This document shows positions 32,801 to 41,579 of a DNA stretch of 64,000 nucleotides, piece by piece (position 1 is the stretch's first letter; the number at the start of each line of letters is the position of its first letter). Source of the stretch: a virus; the IMG/VR virus record IMGVR_UViG_3300021959_000022, positions 1 to 64,000 of that record; one strand, written 5' to 3'. Both the position numbers and the translations under genes were made by a program. Below the pieces are notes generated by a model. The model searched no databases. It worked only from the letters and a program-made list of their open reading frames with translations, and was not told where the DNA came from.

Positions 32801-33669
32801 GAGACGTCCATTTTACTTTGGCCAATGCTCCTGTCAGTGCAGATTACACATTCGTGCATCTCGACAAACAGCACCTAACTGCCAACCATGATTATAGGGT
32901 TGAAGGAAACGAGATAATCATTCCTGAATCGGTCATAGGGGACGGCACAGTCAAGGATGTAGTGATTTCGTATGTGACCGGCACAGTTTCACAACCAGCC
33001 ATGGGTTATAGAATTTTCAAAGATATTCTCAACAGATATCATTATAGAAGATTAAGCAAGACACACACCACCACGCTGGCTCAAGCTCTCACACAAACAG
33101 ACACCAGCATAATCGTTGCAGATGCTTCGGTGCTGGCTAATCCAAATCCTTCCGCGAACATACCCGGTGTTGTCTGGATAGGCAAAGAAAGGATCACATA
33201 TTTTACCAAAGATGGGAACACTTTGGGACAGATCATGCGTGGAACTTTGGGCACAGCCATTTCAAACACTTTGGTGAGTGGAACCAAGGTGGTAGATGCT
33301 TCATTGGTGCAAAATATTCCTTACACAGATACTGTAAAAGTTTCTACATTTAAGGGTGATGGAAGCACCACAGCCTTCACAATGGTCAATGATGCTGACA
33401 GTGTGTCATTCACTGCATCAGCAACAAATCAGTTGGTGGTACAATTGGGAGGAACCAAGATCACCGACTACACAGTGGATGGATCAAGCACTATTACATT
33501 GGGAACTGCTCCTGCTACTGGTGTGATGGTAAGAGTAACCAAGAAAACAGGCACAACATGGTACAATGCAGGATCCGGCACAGCCGCTGATGGGTTAGGA
33601 CTGCAAGCATCTACAGGAGAAGAGGTATCATTCTTACAACAACATCCCGCAGAACTGCCCGAAAATTAA
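20884..33669 (+). CDS. Giant baseplate/adhesin protein (4261 aa), gp7 position
   Basis: One open frame of 12.8 kb encodes 4261 residues. The N-terminal part (about 1-160) resembles a wedge protein. A cupredoxin-like domain at about 172-260 has a V-Y-R-G-N-T-Y-K-F start and a Y-Y-Q-C-E-D-H...M-Q-G end. A series of FG-GAP-like propeller repeats (G-x-A-V/S-x-x...V-G-A/S-P) spans about 2095-2630. Two G-S-G-Y-T-x-T-P-T-V-T repeats lie at about 3308-3375. Repeated G-D-G-S-T-x-x-F beta modules occur at about 2449, 3610, 3686, 3838 and 4158. By position it replaces T4 gp7, with added adhesin-type domains. The exact role is inferred. Confidence 0.75.
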   Translation: MAKSTRPSHKLLPQTFQTEKNKKFLSSTLDQYIEPSTLDKVNAYVGQKYHSSFRKDDTYLQEQSKERQNYQLETATTYKSNGSEIDFIAPYIDVVNEIGARGGDKYRHDKLWQSDFYSYAPPVDADKLINFREYYWIPNGPISVQSNIDNPGSVITINVTNEGLTGWKFNNKANVNPDITVYRGNTYKFVINAPGMNFWIKTDYGTGRDSTANTDYVNNNGASSGEVTLYIPTSDSSTIPETVLYYQCEDHQPMQGRLIIKDLANENFDIQENLIGVNGFTDSLGLVYSSGQKITFQGDPVSDRPQTFYVENVGRSIMLVEQKDQLVYELYGISEIEPWDYNGVTGWDSKGWGETIGIIEFPDYWTINRASQDLNAWSRGNRWFHRSVIETANLKNNLQTTLNENQRAKRPIVEFIPGLQLFNHGSRGKGVDFVDTKTTDAFSNLQGALGLSIDQTTVTEGSTIVFPNDPEQKNKIFTVKFVVLGDSSLRITFDDDSTTVQEGQSIFVKKGKTQKGKTYHYKNGAWVSSQAKTKLQQKPLFDVFDDAGISLSKNDTYLSTTFAGSTLFEVATDSTQGTPDTVYNTNVIYQRYGLLSDIQLNDSFNKDTFQHITDQGLETFNLRQYFLKVNSGSSYTLSNNWKKNVIEHPQQRIEEYTANKDQTDFEVKAWRNSAQLTDITLQVFIDGELTKDYVRKNTNKNLIVRLNKKQPQGTQITIKSYSERDFPTTNGFWEVPVTVVGNPLNKNLLSFTHGDISSHYKTGVQNHPSFTGLVSGANNSRDLDNVFAYSTKFLQHSSSAPLASVLTRDPVLDIVSAFRSSSNDYEKIKKSLISACDTVTLNGTVAEQLDLLLSYINSNKNSSMPYFSSDMLAYGTNKNTLSYTVTDANITSYPITSAFDLEKLSEKSVYVYINNVQILNGTDYVFTDLQDSTAIIGVDIKKSLNVGDVIIIDEYVSTQGSYIPATPANLGLAPKYTPRKFLDDTYQSEDSTTQGINVIEGHDGSITVAYDDFRDDILLEFEKRIYNNIKTIYKDDIINLEPGFYRLNDYSTDQYDTLIAREFYTWSGVNAIDYSTNSTYDSGNPWTYKWTGYQAKFDDSQLKGFWRRIYHLWFDTDRPHTAPWEMFEFSEKPEWWDSVYGPAPYTGGNLLLWKHVEQGFIPQGSRKGYYRRYARNGVLSNIPVDDAGRLLDPANAGIIKGGTSSEQLQSSSWVFGDWGPPETAWRKSSSFRFALQIAKFLARPGQYSGLYFDTSRIKKNTIDQYVYDGKYRDTITNYALPSGTTLTAGYVNVLYDYVKGLGFGIDYIANRLSNLDVQLAYKLGGFSNKENMNVVVGSYSPSSTNKSVYIPKENFNLYLFKSAPIDNVNYSGVIVEKSAGGYKLSGYNNFDRSFSYYPPRINNNNSVVVVGATTESYVDWRANGFYASGSVVKNGGFFYRANNNISSGQTFEEDNWSKIGASLPLKGGVRVNKYKDYLQNVATITYGTEVSSTQEVANFLYGYDQYLKTKGFVFDEFSTELNTPIDWDLSVKEFLFWSTQEWENSAVITLSPASAKLKFQKENTIGDDLIGGDNFYTVLQQDGFPIQPTNLSTNRTNGQFVIETNPDEDGIYNADIRAIQKEHVLILDNKTSFKDVIYDDLMGVRQDRVKLVGWKTSNWNGDIYAPGYIVDTAKVYSWTTFTDYKKGDVISHQSNTYVVLSNHNSGENFNNSYYRLKTSEPQKDLLPNWDAKAESFRDFYSLDTENFDAEQQKYAQHLIGFQTRTYWENLGLDDLTQYKFYQGMIKDKGTIKPIQRFKSPTTVQDAVEYNVYEENAFRVGEFGSYRTDQNYLFALDDKTHRQQQQVYNITQSVVDDTQNIINVSASEMQDRPYELQFPTFAKYSYDTLNTPDHIFQYPMAGYVQPHQAKFNAYDESQLLNLSVANMFEGDRIWLANTANKDWEIYRATTIDNYIEFYEARDGILQFTTYNPHGLNPGDYIVVKNFDNAIDGIHKVTESPDSTDGLYKFSVPFVETFDSTKQNGTIMKLTSVRLSSVDDIVNITPINGFSTGDTVFVDNGYKTNTGLWKIYQLNNNSVFEKKQKFKSLISTAADTNFGSAVGINSNNGTVLVIGSPNENAAVIYTRNSDADNFKLKNEVVYTYLNSDSSDKNGTSVAVSGDGNTVYSGSPYSKSIMRLNLASAYTSFVPGQLIYGTDSEATGRILINDTTNNVLYVKVISGVFTTENLWLEDSSSLVSISSVVGTTTETNQGLVHIMTKDQYGSWGITQSVASPTLGSDEYFGWSVASSSDGTYLFVGAPSSTTLASDSGLHSGKVYVYKKTSGKYIYNQTLTPGSSSQSIDKFGFSIAVSDDAKVLTISSPYYDLDSSSFGDSATDSGSVYVYRLNDDTYYYQTQEITSPNNQGANFGYSVGISATDKDLLIGSPQTIVNENPQGAVYYYKLNSSSHIGDGSTNAFTPNFTVSSDTVSVSVNGNTVYDYTTSGNVVTFGTTPSIGDAIVISQYKLYQTINQPVYKANSKFGQRVAVDGKRLIVHSLNFGPKQKTTFDKFLTDGSTVTAETTFDGKATSFVSTVSNTGAAFVFSKLDTKFVYESELQPKDLSSNDKFGSALASYNRSIFVGAPGQSVIGSGDSTYSGAGQVYWFKKQSTDASGWELIQTQPTLVDHNKTKTVQVVNKQRPSLISRLEHIDPAKGKLFGRVEQNISYKTPYDPADYDSWTQTNTGQVWLDTSKFKFAWYEQGDLNFRLLNWGKLHPSSTVQANEWTESEYTPEQYNNLAGTQEGESLGITGTAQSNYVAKSVYDPNVQQFKNKYFFWVSNPTVLPQVLFRTVTANQIAQSIIDPKSYSQEYSAVVRDDALLVSYNPNRITNELSLRFENQSESEIQPHKEYVLISENDTTTNIPTQLIEKMKDSLEGNDINGRTVPDVSFPSTMWYGILNRPRQSMFKDRFAALQNMIEFANKALAKKQYAGNKTLTNWLKQEPLPSKIVEGYKIKVDTDTDLTYLNTETYNTNDKVLVEFDSRAGNRWTINTFDENRKFRTTKVQSYDTKRYWEYTDWYASGYDSTLTPDYTVANERAMRTTEYAIGTIIKVKSSYDGKFRFYKKTYNSFDTIASEDGTLKIKTNLYDTSGSNLGYDGDTYSNNVFDERATTEIRFLFDGLQKDIFIDADLLEFNKMFFTLVRYAEQEQKNLDWLFKSSFVKLISTYNKLEQPPEFRLNTTSAVTEFIQEVLPFKTKIRETLEQHKNLETLEGDVTDFDNKSYYDSQNKTYVAPRVFEDDSTYFDVYNYNPWKFYSDNYKFKVGSIDVGTKGSGYTSTPTVTITGGGGSGAVATAVVSGGEITSIKVTASGSGYTTTPTVTLTGGDPTTPAVVAARLVNNKVRSFDSIIKFDRLNSNKEISNSVIKEWAQFTPYAVNDNIRVGKKIYRVHTAFTSDLTYDKDVLLSDSSTAGYLTVLTEWSATDRINSYYSPTAGMAGLIGDGSTNIDAYAQLMTGLEYPGTRLVGLKFEEGEGYDVEPYDIARYDATEQDVIDPTELRNVDQVVDSKSFTTTLGTKAEDIEVVGDAFISEYSAHAPEEVLPGGVYDTLDMKIYTAPSTGSGMMARATYYGDGSTKSFNVPGKISTLDSVRVYVDNQFNQADSTDYELDVVAKTVTFNTAPANMAVVTVHTVDASVDTLVAEFELDGDGSTTQFNLNVSRDSIQQTYVTVNGIKTSVTLNQLTPTCDDTTFTADNTNITADETGDSGITKITFSSAPAEGSKIFVHFFNVSGSIAYSEMVTTEYTVPTTGANKNKVSLNPRPGLIGPYEHKIIVEGVSGTSSTNRYRLSPPVVRYFSGDGSTRTFFVPNNNFKKIEATDSTVEVWVNGIYQGDDSSVNSDYTLNNDSSDVVTVTLNTAPAVGETVAVMLKIGHDYELDTNASVMTLRDGWSSITGNDSSSINNEKIYVTTFRNHNQMNMRTERWEDYAYDQGQGDVHFTLANAPVSADYTFVHLDKQHLTANHDYRVEGNEIIIPESVIGDGTVKDVVISYVTGTVSQPAMGYRIFKDILNRYHYRRLSKTHTTTLAQALTQTDTSIIVADASVLANPNPSANIPGVVWIGKERITYFTKDGNTLGQIMRGTLGTAISNTLVSGTKVVDASLVQNIPYTDTVKVSTFKGDGSTTAFTMVNDADSVSFTASATNQLVVQLGGTKITDYTVDGSSTITLGTAPATGVMVRVTKKTGTTWYNAGSGTAADGLGLQASTGEEVSFLQQHPAELPEN

Positions 33670-33690
33670 AACACATGAGAAAAGGACTCG

Positions 33691-33697
33691 CTAAATA
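33691..33697 (+). promoter_or_regulatory. Possible late promoter (CTAAATA)
   Basis: CTAAATA, the form of late element reported for T4-like cyanophages, lies five bases before ATG 33703 in the short gap after the giant gene. Used as a -10 element it would give a nearly leaderless message. It is a short motif, so chance occurrence in this AT-rich genome is possible. Confidence 0.4.
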
Positions 33698-33702
33698 ACA
33701 AG

Positions 33703-34350
33703 ATGTCACAGCAAGAACAAACACCACAACCGGAATCTAAGAAGCCAGACGAACAGCAAGGCATAGATATTCAAGGTTACATCAAAATTCATGACCCTGA
33801 AACAGGTCAAGTGTATGTGGACAAGAAGAATGCCATCCACTATGAAAATTTTTCCGTGGCATTGGCACAATCCTTGGCCAACAGGACCACTGGCTTCATG
33901 GAAGAAATGCATTTTGGAAATGGTGGAACCACAGTAGACGCTTCAGGTAATATCACATATTTGACACCCAACGCCACTGGTTCCAATGCTAATCTTTACA
34001 ATCGAACTTATTACAAGACTATAAACGACACATCATCATCCAATACTGACACAGCAAGAAACAAGTTAACAATTTCACACACTACAGGAAACACCTACAC
34101 AGATTTGATAGCAACATGTTTATTAGATTTCGGTGAGCCTGCAGGCCAACAAGCTTTTGATAATACAACCACGTTGAATGACACATATGTGTTTGATGAA
34201 TTGGGACTATTCACAAATGAAGGCACAGCGGGGGCTGGCAAACTCTTGACACACGTCATATTCCATCCCGTCCAAAAGTCGTTGAACAGGTTGATACAGA
34301 TCGATTACACTATCAGAATCCAATCATTAACAAATTTTGTGGACGTATAG
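33703..34350 (+). CDS. Virion structural protein, baseplate wedge gp8-like by position
   Basis: A 215-residue protein. The N-terminus is a polar Gln/Glu/Pro linker. The body has E-E-M-H-F-G-N-G-G, D-E-L-G-L-F-T-N-E-G and a C-terminal L-T-H-V-I-F-H-P-V...I-D-Y-T-I-R-I-Q beta sheet. This pattern is seen in tail and baseplate attachment proteins, where the E-L-G/A-L-F strand and the final 'x-D-Y-T-x-R' strand are conserved. It lies between the giant wedge protein and the fibre genes, so it may connect fibres to the baseplate. The family name is uncertain. Confidence 0.55.
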   Translation: MSQQEQTPQPESKKPDEQQGIDIQGYIKIHDPETGQVYVDKKNAIHYENFSVALAQSLANRTTGFMEEMHFGNGGTTVDASGNITYLTPNATGSNANLYNRTYYKTINDTSSSNTDTARNKLTISHTTGNTYTDLIATCLLDFGEPAGQQAFDNTTTLNDTYVFDELGLFTNEGTAGAGKLLTHVIFHPVQKSLNRLIQIDYTIRIQSLTNFVDV

Positions 34351-34353
34351 TAA

Positions 34354-36345
34354 ATGGCATACACTATTAACAAAACAGATGGAACAGTAGTAGCAACAGT
34401 CGAAGACGGCACACTCAATACTTCCACCTCGATCAGTTTGGTTGGACAGAATTATCAAGGCTATGGCGAAGCAATTGGCGAAAATTTTATTACTCTATTA
34501 GAAAATTCTGCGAATACATCAGCACCTACTAATCCTATCACTGGTGAACTTTGGTATGATAAAACTAATAATTCACTCAAAGTGTATGATGGTGTTTATT
34601 TCGAATACATCAATACAGTAAGACCATCTTCCAGCCAACCCACACAAAGTTTAAGAACAGGTGTATTGTGGTATGACACATCCAATTCATTATTAAAATT
34701 ATACAACGGTACATCTTTCGTAACAGTTGGTCCTGTGACAGTTTTGGACGAAGACAACATGGCTTCGAATTCTGCAACTGCTGTCGCATCACAGCAATCA
34801 GTCAAAAAATATGTGGATGATCAAATTGTAGCAAGTAACACTTTGCCGGTGGTTGGTGATGATTCCACCACAATAGAAGTACCTTTTACAACAGGTTTAA
34901 CTGTGAGAGGTGGAACAAATATTTCAACCACCACAGACATAGACAGTTCAGCAGAATTGATCACGGCATACAGATTGACAGTCAATTTAGATTCGAACAT
35001 CACAGTCAATCAAATTGGAGCTGCAGATTCGTCATCAGTTTCGATAACATCTCCATTGCAGGTTACCGGATCTCTGCAAACCACAGGAGCTTTTAAAACA
35101 GGCACATCCTTGCAGATAGCAGGCACCACTGCGGTGACATCGATATTAGACGAAGATGCCATGGGATCTAACTCAGCAACCGCACTGGCCACTCAACAAT
35201 CAATCAAAGCATATGTTGATTCAGCAGTGTCTGGATTGACAACCACATTTAGTTTTTCAGATTCCGCTTCCAACACAGGTTCCATCACACTTGGTACCAC
35301 AGACATGGAATTCAGATCGGGAGATTCGATCACGACCACGGTGGCGGGGACGGGCGTAACATTCGATCTCAACGAAACCATTTCTGTTGACCAAATCAAT
35401 GCCGGCGACTCATCAGTCATCACAATGGGTGCGCCTATCAGAGTATTATCAGATTCAGGCATCACGCTTGGTGCCGACGATGACGTCAGTTTGACTCAGA
35501 GTGGTGCTAACTTCACCCTAAAAAATAAAACAGAGGACGGAAACATTTTAATCAACGTGAATGATGGTGGAGTTGATTCCACAGCAGTCACAGTCAACGG
35601 ATCCACCAAAGCAGTTACATTTGCAGGCAATTGTACAGTGCAAGGAGACTTAAACGTCACAGGAACAACATTCACAAACAACTCGGAAACTTTAACAATC
35701 ACAGATCCTTTGATCGTTCTCAATCAAGGAGCATCCATCATCCAAGGTTATGATGCTGGAATAATCGTGGACAGAGGTGTTGGAGATTCAGCCAATCAGC
35801 AGAATGCGGCCCTACTATGGGACGAGTCTGCCAACACATTTGCTTTTGTGTTCACTCCTGAAGATGGAACCACAGCAGGCAACGTGGCAATTTCACAGTA
35901 TGCAGAATTGAGAGTGAGCGAACTCACTGGTAAGGCATCATCGGCCACTTACGCTGACTTGGCGGAAAGATATGAAGCAGATGTGCCCATGGACATAGGA
36001 GATTGTGTAAAGATAGGTGGTTCGAAAGAAATCACAAAAACAGATAAGGAATACGACACAGATGTGTTTGGAGTTATCGCAGAAAACCCAGCATTCAAGA
36101 TGAATGCAGATGCGGGCACTGACGACTCACATCCGTATGTAACACTGACAGGCAGAACTGTGTGCAAGGTGCAAGGACCCATCGCTAAAGGCGATCGCAT
36201 TGTCACCAGCGATGTGCCGGGAGTTGCAAAAAAGTGCGACTTAAATGACCCTAAATTCCACACTTTGACTATTATTGGCAGGAGTTTGGGCAGTCATGCC
36301 ACCACAGCTGTGGCCATGATAGAAGTGGTTTTAGGAAGGAACTAA
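34354..36345 (+). CDS. Tail-fibre-like structural protein A
   Basis: A 663-residue fibre protein. The N-terminal head domain M-A-Y-T-I-N-K-T-D-G (residues 1-60) and L-W-Y-D repeat modules (about 65-125) are shared with the next gene. The middle has two copies of an N-S-A-T-A-x-A-x-Q-Q-S segment (about 135 and 275) and long beta repeats. The C-terminal domain, from A-T-Y-A-D-L-A-E-R-Y-E (about 530 on) to the end, is also shared and resembles C-terminal caps of trimeric fibres. It follows the previous gene by three bases. Confidence 0.75.
   Translation: MAYTINKTDGTVVATVEDGTLNTSTSISLVGQNYQGYGEAIGENFITLLENSANTSAPTNPITGELWYDKTNNSLKVYDGVYFEYINTVRPSSSQPTQSLRTGVLWYDTSNSLLKLYNGTSFVTVGPVTVLDEDNMASNSATAVASQQSVKKYVDDQIVASNTLPVVGDDSTTIEVPFTTGLTVRGGTNISTTTDIDSSAELITAYRLTVNLDSNITVNQIGAADSSSVSITSPLQVTGSLQTTGAFKTGTSLQIAGTTAVTSILDEDAMGSNSATALATQQSIKAYVDSAVSGLTTTFSFSDSASNTGSITLGTTDMEFRSGDSITTTVAGTGVTFDLNETISVDQINAGDSSVITMGAPIRVLSDSGITLGADDDVSLTQSGANFTLKNKTEDGNILINVNDGGVDSTAVTVNGSTKAVTFAGNCTVQGDLNVTGTTFTNNSETLTITDPLIVLNQGASIIQGYDAGIIVDRGVGDSANQQNAALLWDESANTFAFVFTPEDGTTAGNVAISQYAELRVSELTGKASSATYADLAERYEADVPMDIGDCVKIGGSKEITKTDKEYDTDVFGVIAENPAFKMNADAGTDDSHPYVTLTGRTVCKVQGPIAKGDRIVTSDVPGVAKKCDLNDPKFHTLTIIGRSLGSHATTAVAMIEVVLGRN
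35935..35975 (+). repeat. 41-base exact repeat in fibre A (copy 1)
   Basis: These 41 bases, encoding the S-S-A-T-Y-A-D-L-A-E-R-Y segment at the start of the C-terminal domain, are identical to 37571-37611 in the next fibre gene. They lie in the same reading frame. Upstream bases are also close to identical, with two differences within the preceding six. Such a block can allow recombination or gene conversion between the two fibre genes. Confidence 0.85.
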
Positions 36346-36371
36346 CTTTTTTTATACTAATATAAACTAAG

Positions 36372-36379
36372 GATAAATA
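36372..36379 (+). promoter_or_regulatory. Possible late promoter before fibre B
   Basis: GATAAATA lies six bases before ATG 36386, in the 40-base AT-rich gap between the two fibre genes. It matches the T4 late consensus at seven of eight positions. Spacing to the start codon is the same as at the gp6 site. Confidence 0.45.
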
Positions 36380-36385
36380 TTTTAA

Positions 36386-37981
36386 ATGGCTTATACAATT
36401 AACAAGACCGACGGATCGATCTTAACTACCATCGCTGACGGTACAATCGATACCACCACTAATCTTTCATTATTTGGTAAGAATTATGCCGGCTACGGTG
36501 AGCCATTGAACGAAAACTTGGTGGCACTATTAGAAAATTTTGCGAACTCCACAGCAAACGCTCCTACCAAAGCAATCAAGGGACAATTATTTTATGACAC
36601 CACACTGAATCAGATGCAGGTGTACAACGGTTCTGCCTTCAAGGCAGTGAGTGGCTCGATTGTGAGCACTTCGGAACCTTCCACAGGATCGCAGGGTGAC
36701 TTATGGTATGATTCCACTAATGAACAAATTTATGTGTACACAGGATCGACTTGGGTGTTGGTTGGACCAGCTGCCACAGCAGGTGCAGGTGTTTCAGGTT
36801 CCATCGTCAGAGTAATCACAGACAACACAGGCACAGACAGAGTTGTTCTGGAATTGACCACTTCGGACACGATAGTTGGAATGGTTTCATCTGTGGAATT
36901 TACTCCACAATCTGCTATATCAGGATATTCTGTGATCAAGAAAGGTATCACACTTGGCACCAATGTGACATCGAACAAATTCCAAGGCACAGCAACAGAT
37001 TCGGATGCATTGGGAGGAATATCAGCGGCAAGTTTTTTAAGATCAGATGCTTCGGACACCACATCAGGTACACTGACAATCCAAGCAGACTCTTCATTGA
37101 TTTTAGGACAAGACGGCGACGTGTCCATGACACAGAGCGGTGCTAATTTTACATTAAGAAATTCAACAGAAGATGGCAACATAATTTTCTCAGTCAATGA
37201 CGGAGGTGTAACATCTACCGTGATGACAATGACAGGTGCAGATGCATCGGTGACTGTTGCAAACAACCTCACTGTGACAGGCAACTTAACAGTCAATGGA
37301 ACAACAACTTCTGTAAATGCAACCAACACAACAATTTCGGATCCGCTTATTGTTTTAAATCAGGGAGCATCGATCATATCTGGTTACGACTCCGGACTTA
37401 TTATAGACAGGGGATTAGGAGATTCTGCCGCACAAAGAAATGCGGCCATGTTATGGGATGAATCTGCCAACGAATTCGCTTTTGTGTTCACGACTGAAAC
37501 AGGAAGCACAGCAGGCAACGTGGCAATATCTCAATATGCCAACCTGCAGGTAAGCGAACTCACTGGTCAAGCATCATCGGCCACTTACGCTGACTTGGCG
37601 GAAAGATATGAGTCAGACAGCCAATTGGAACCAGGTGATGTTGTTAAATTGGGAGGTGAAAAAGAAATTACCAAAACTACTGCTCCATATGACAAAGACG
37701 TGTTTGGAGTAGTGTCAACAGATCCAGCATTCAAGATGAATTCCAGTGCTGGAGACGACAGCACACATCCTTATGTGGCACTGTCAGGAAGAGTTTACTG
37801 CAAGGTAAAAGGACCTATCAACAAAGGTGACAGGTTAACCACTTCAGATGAACCTGGAGTAGCACAAAAAGCCGATATTGACAGTGAATTACATTCAGTG
37901 TATGCTGTAATAGGTAGATCATTAGAATCGAGTCAAGAGCATGGAATCAGAAAACTCGAAATAGTGGTTGGAAAGTTATAA
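36386..37981 (+). CDS. Tail-fibre-like structural protein B (paralogue of A)
   Basis: A 531-residue protein with the same plan as its upstream neighbour. It has the N-terminal M-A-Y-T-I-N-K-T-D-G head, one or two L-W-Y-D modules, a beta-repeat middle and the S-A-T-Y-A-D-L-A-E-R-Y-E C-terminal domain. The middle also shares D-D/G-D-V-S-M-T-Q-S-G-A-N-F and D-P-L-I-V-L-N-Q-G-A-S-I-I with protein A. The centre is shorter and differs, as expected if the ends anchor and trimerise while the middle or tip varies. Probably a receptor-binding fibre or its adaptor. Confidence 0.75.
   Translation: MAYTINKTDGSILTTIADGTIDTTTNLSLFGKNYAGYGEPLNENLVALLENFANSTANAPTKAIKGQLFYDTTLNQMQVYNGSAFKAVSGSIVSTSEPSTGSQGDLWYDSTNEQIYVYTGSTWVLVGPAATAGAGVSGSIVRVITDNTGTDRVVLELTTSDTIVGMVSSVEFTPQSAISGYSVIKKGITLGTNVTSNKFQGTATDSDALGGISAASFLRSDASDTTSGTLTIQADSSLILGQDGDVSMTQSGANFTLRNSTEDGNIIFSVNDGGVTSTVMTMTGADASVTVANNLTVTGNLTVNGTTTSVNATNTTISDPLIVLNQGASIISGYDSGLIIDRGLGDSAAQRNAAMLWDESANEFAFVFTTETGSTAGNVAISQYANLQVSELTGQASSATYADLAERYESDSQLEPGDVVKLGGEKEITKTTAPYDKDVFGVVSTDPAFKMNSSAGDDSTHPYVALSGRVYCKVKGPINKGDRLTTSDEPGVAQKADIDSELHSVYAVIGRSLESSQEHGIRKLEIVVGKL
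37571..37611 (+). repeat. 41-base exact repeat in fibre B (copy 2)
   Basis: The second copy of the block at 35935-35975, identical over 41 bases and in the same frame. The copies are 1636 bases apart and mark the border of the shared C-terminal domain. Confidence 0.85.
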
Positions 37982-38028
37982 AAAAGAATATATAAAAAAG
38001 TAAAAAAGGGCAAAGGTAGAAAAAGAAA

Positions 38029-38934
38029 ATGACAATAGCATCAGGAAGTTTAGTATTAGCAACAGACTACAACGCAATACGAACCACTGTAGATAATGTC
38101 CTGGGCACTGGCTCGGGAGACAGCGGATACGGGCAATCATTAACATCATCAGCAAAGACAACATCGGATATTATCTTAGATGATGACATCAATCAATTAT
38201 ACGCTGACATACAAGTTGCTCACACCCATCAACAAGGATCTGCCACTTCACTTATTGCCCAAGTGACAACTGCTGACCTTATTGAAGCCAACAACGGAGT
38301 TTCGTTCAAGGGTTGGACACAATATCAAACAGCGGCCAACCTCATCCAAACAAACAGATTGACTGCCAATGCGGCATCCATGACTGCCACAGCGGCCAAG
38401 ACCACAGAAACCAAAGCGGCAGGCTGGAACGGTTCCAACAACCAGATTGTCACAGTGACATTTTCATCTGCGGAAGCGAGAAGATTTTTCTTCAACTCGG
38501 GTGGTGAAATAAGAATTTCTGCATCAGTGGCTTCGGGTGGTAACACCAAATCCGTAGACTGGGCGACCATGTGTTCATCAGTGGGCACTTTAAAAATTTC
38601 AAAATCATCCATCACCAAAACAGGTGCTTCAGGCACAATTTATGGTTCATACAACGAATCCACAATACCAGGATCTACCACAAAGATCATGGACAGATAC
38701 GGTTCAGGCAACTACGCAGAAAACTACTGGCAAGTAGATGCCGCAAACACATCTGCCACAGTCATCACAATCACTCAAACATTCAACGATGCTGACACAG
38801 GTGACCAAACTGGTACAGGACCAGCGGTGGACGAGAACGTGGACAGAGCACTCACAGTGAATGTGGGCGAGTTGAGAGCAACAACATCACTGACCATTGC
38901 TTCACCAACTTTCGCAGTAACCAACTCAATCTAA
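38029..38934 (+). CDS. Virion structural protein (cyanophage-style, fibre region)
   Basis: A 301-residue protein. The N-terminus A-T-D-Y-N-A-I-R-x-x-V-D-N-V-L-G, followed by G-S-G-D-S-G-Y-G-Q and an H-T-H-Q segment, is a pattern I associate with structural proteins of T4-like marine phages. The rest is Ser/Thr/Ala-rich beta sequence without cysteine until C198. The 47-base gap before it is nearly all A and G and holds no clear terminator. It closes the recognised virion module; the accessory island begins 37 bases later. Confidence 0.65.
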   Translation: MTIASGSLVLATDYNAIRTTVDNVLGTGSGDSGYGQSLTSSAKTTSDIILDDDINQLYADIQVAHTHQQGSATSLIAQVTTADLIEANNGVSFKGWTQYQTAANLIQTNRLTANAASMTATAAKTTETKAAGWNGSNNQIVTVTFSSAEARRFFFNSGGEIRISASVASGGNTKSVDWATMCSSVGTLKISKSSITKTGASGTIYGSYNESTIPGSTTKIMDRYGSGNYAENYWQVDAANTSATVITITQTFNDADTGDQTGTGPAVDENVDRALTVNVGELRATTSLTIASPTFAVTNSI

Positions 38935-38971
38935 TATTGACAGATTTTAACTTTTAAGTTACAATATTCGT

Positions 38972-39325
38972 ATGGATAATAGACTTAGCAAGGCCTTGGA
39001 GTTTGGCAACTACATGGTCACACTCAACAACCAAAAAAGATTGCTCAAGGAAAAATTTTTGGATCAATCTGTCCATTATGTGGATGGCCACAAGTTTGAG
39101 ATTACCAAAGCACTGATCACATACTGCAAGACACTGATCGATCTTGGACACACCACCGACGTGGTTGTGGTGGATTCTTTGGATGCACCCTATCGTGTGC
39201 CAGATCTCAACCAGTTCCTTGAACAAATACTCGACGTGTACATGGGCAATCTAAATGCATACCACACTGAATACAACAAAATCAAAAACAAACGATCCAT
39301 ACAAGAAATTGTAGACAATGAATAA
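38972..39325 (+). CDS. Hypothetical protein (117 aa), first gene of the island
   Basis: A 117-residue, mostly helical, charged protein. It begins M-D-N-R-L-S-K-A-L-E-F-G-N-Y and has a central V-V-V-V-D-S-L-D strand. No known family is recognised. Its stop overlaps the ATG of the first glycosyltransferase-like gene by eight bases, so it is translationally coupled to the island. Alternatively it belongs to the tail module as a small chaperone. Confidence 0.6.
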   Translation: MDNRLSKALEFGNYMVTLNNQKRLLKEKFLDQSVHYVDGHKFEITKALITYCKTLIDLGHTTDVVVVDSLDAPYRVPDLNQFLEQILDVYMGNLNAYHTEYNKIKNKRSIQEIVDNE

Positions 39326-40178
39326 TGGTGTCCTACTATTTGCCAACAACAATGATCAAATTGACTATGTCAAACAGGCGGTATTCTTAGCCACACAGAT
39401 CAAACGCCACATGAATTGTGGTGTGGCCATAGCAACAGATTCACCGGATTACCTCAAAGACGGGTTCACAAAACACAATTCTGCAGTGGATCACATCATC
39501 CCCATTGACTGGCACGTGACCCAAACCACACAATACAAGAGATTCAGAGATGGAACCAAAGCAGAAAAGAGCCTTATGTGGAAAAACACCAATAGGTCAT
39601 CGGCATATGAACTGACCCCATTCGATCAAACCATAGTTTTGGACACTGATGTCATGATCAACAATTCGAAACTGCAGGACTGTTTCCAACAACCGCACGA
39701 TTTCCTGATAGACAGGCATCCTGTGGACATACATCCGACCAGACACGATCCTACTTTCGAAAGGATTTCGGACAAGTCCGTGCAATTCTTCTGGGCCACC
39801 GCTTTCTTTTTTAAGAAAACACATCTCACACACATGCTGTTCGAAATCATAGCACACGTCAAGGAAAATTATAATTTTTATAGGATGATGTATCAAATCC
39901 AACCCACTAAATTGAGGAATGATTTTGTGTTTTCTATAGCAATTCACATTCTAAATGGCTTCCAGACCAATCCTGATTGGCCGTACTCCATGCCGGCTCG
40001 GATGTTTATGACCACTGACAAGGACATCCTGCACAAGATCAAGGACAACAAGATGACATTTTTGTTGGACAAGGAAACCCATCCTGGGCAGTACACAGTC
40101 AATTCTGTTCAAGGAGTCAATGTGCATTGTATGAACAAGTTTTCTTTGGGCAGATGCATCGATGAGGTATGGTCTTGA
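39318..40178 (+). CDS. GT-A-fold glycosyltransferase-like protein (GT8 style)
   Basis: A 286-residue protein. An N-terminal Rossmann-like half has A-V-F-L-A-T-Q-I-K and G-V-A-I-A-T-D-S. The D-x-D motif is D109-T-D111 in V-L-D-T-D-V-M-I, the usual metal and nucleotide-sugar site. A late V-H-C-M-N-K-F segment may close the active site. It is related in layout to the next gene, with which it overlaps by 10 bases. Donor and acceptor are unknown. A role in decorating virion or host surface is possible. Confidence 0.65.
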   Translation: MNNGVLLFANNNDQIDYVKQAVFLATQIKRHMNCGVAIATDSPDYLKDGFTKHNSAVDHIIPIDWHVTQTTQYKRFRDGTKAEKSLMWKNTNRSSAYELTPFDQTIVLDTDVMINNSKLQDCFQQPHDFLIDRHPVDIHPTRHDPTFERISDKSVQFFWATAFFFKKTHLTHMLFEIIAHVKENYNFYRMMYQIQPTKLRNDFVFSIAIHILNGFQTNPDWPYSMPARMFMTTDKDILHKIKDNKMTFLLDKETHPGQYTVNSVQGVNVHCMNKFSLGRCIDEVWS

Positions 40179-41020
40179 GCAAAGGTTTTGGAATTTTCGC
40201 ACAGAATGTCTACAATGAAGGTCATGAGTGTGACTATCTGACCCAGGCTTATGCCCTTGCACTCAGCATCAAGATCAATTGCGGCAAGCAATGGCCGGTG
40301 TTTGTGATGACCAATGACCAAGTACCTGAACAATACAAGGAAGTGTTTGACGAGATAGTACCGATACCTTGGGGAGACATGGCGGAAAATTCACTGTGGA
40401 AGATTGAAAACCGATGGAAGATGTATCACAAGACACCCTATCGAGAAACCATCGTGCTGGATTCGGATTGTTTGGTCATGCGTGACATTTCACATTGGTG
40501 GGATCTGTTGGAGGGAAGGACTGTGAGTTATGGAAACAACCCCATCACATACACAGGCCAACCCATACAAGACACATACAGGAAAACTTTCATAGCAAAT
40601 GATCTTCCTGATGTGTACAACACCATATTTTACTTTAAAAAATCTCCGGAAGCCAAAGCATTTTTCACAATGGTGGAAATAATTGTAAACAATTGGAAGG
40701 AATTCTATCTGAGATATGCTCCAAAAGAATTCCAGAAATTCCCTTCCATGGATTTGACCTGTGCCATAGCGGCCAAACTCACAGGCATGCAGGATGAATT
40801 CACAGACAGAAATTTTATCCCCTTCATCCACATGAAACCCAAATGCCAAGGATGGTCCAACGCACCTTTGAATTGGACCAACGTGATCGGATCTTACATC
40901 AACAATCAGGGAGAACTAAAATTGGGCAATCACAGAATCACTGATGTTTTACACTATGTTGAATCCGAATTCTTGACTCCGAAAATCATCAACACATTGG
41001 AGAACTTGTACCATGTCTAA
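40169..41020 (+). CDS. GT-A-fold glycosyltransferase-like protein, second copy
   Basis: A 283-residue protein with the same plan as the preceding gene: Y-A-L-A-L-S-I-K, V-F-V-M-T-N-D, then V-L-D-S-D-C-L-V with D98 and D100 as the D-x-D pair. The C-terminal part has F-I-H-M-K-P-K-C. The two genes look like an old tandem duplication; similarity outside the motifs is low by eye. It overlaps its neighbours at both ends. Confidence 0.65.
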   Translation: MVLSKGFGIFAQNVYNEGHECDYLTQAYALALSIKINCGKQWPVFVMTNDQVPEQYKEVFDEIVPIPWGDMAENSLWKIENRWKMYHKTPYRETIVLDSDCLVMRDISHWWDLLEGRTVSYGNNPITYTGQPIQDTYRKTFIANDLPDVYNTIFYFKKSPEAKAFFTMVEIIVNNWKEFYLRYAPKEFQKFPSMDLTCAIAAKLTGMQDEFTDRNFIPFIHMKPKCQGWSNAPLNWTNVIGSYINNQGELKLGNHRITDVLHYVESEFLTPKIINTLENLYHV

Positions 41021-41579
41021 CATGTGGATCAGATATGATGCCGAATCTGGCACCATCCATTCCATAGGTGGTGGCCGAGACGACACGTTGGAAGGATCCT
41101 GGGCAACCATAGATCTTTTCACAGCCACAGAATTCATCGATGGAGTCAAACAGATCATGGATTACATCGCGGTGCCAGTGCCCGGTGACGAAGGCACAGT
41201 GAAAATTGTAAACACCAAAGAAGAACAGATTGATTACGACATCGCCAAATCCATTTACCAGATTGAAAAGGGGTATTATCCAGAAGGTGAAAGTTGTATA
41301 GTCACGCAAGAACCGGACAAGTGGACTGTGAGCCTATCGGAAAAACTAAGATCCATGTTGAAAAACAATGACTACTATGAGAAAAAAGTGTATAATTTTT
41401 ACATCACTGAAGAGAATGATCCTAATGTGTTGTTGGACAAGTTCCAGATTACCATTGGTGATCTAATCCAAGGGGACTGTGTGATCAAAGACATAGATAC
41501 TAATGTATGCCAGAGGCAAGATGTGAGTGTGTTCGCATTCAGACTCTTTGACACCTACAAACATGTGGTAAAAATATGA
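41013..41579 (+). CDS. Unrecognised protein (188 aa)
   Basis: A 188-residue acidic protein without membrane segments. It starts M-S-N-M-W-I-R-Y-D-A and has two cysteines in its C-terminal third (D-C-V-I and N-V-C-Q). I do not recognise a family. Start and stop overlap the flanking glycosyltransferase-like genes (8 and 4 bases), so it belongs to the same transcript and is probably produced along with them. Confidence 0.6.
   Translation: MSNMWIRYDAESGTIHSIGGGRDDTLEGSWATIDLFTATEFIDGVKQIMDYIAVPVPGDEGTVKIVNTKEEQIDYDIAKSIYQIEKGYYPEGESCIVTQEPDKWTVSLSEKLRSMLKNNDYYEKKVYNFYITEENDPNVLLDKFQITIGDLIQGDCVIKDIDTNVCQRQDVSVFAFRLFDTYKHVVKI

Noticed and set aside
36730-37329. 199-residue antisense ORF opposite fibre B
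   Set aside because: It arises from the Thr/Ser-rich repeats of the fibre gene; similar antisense frames occur in fibre A.
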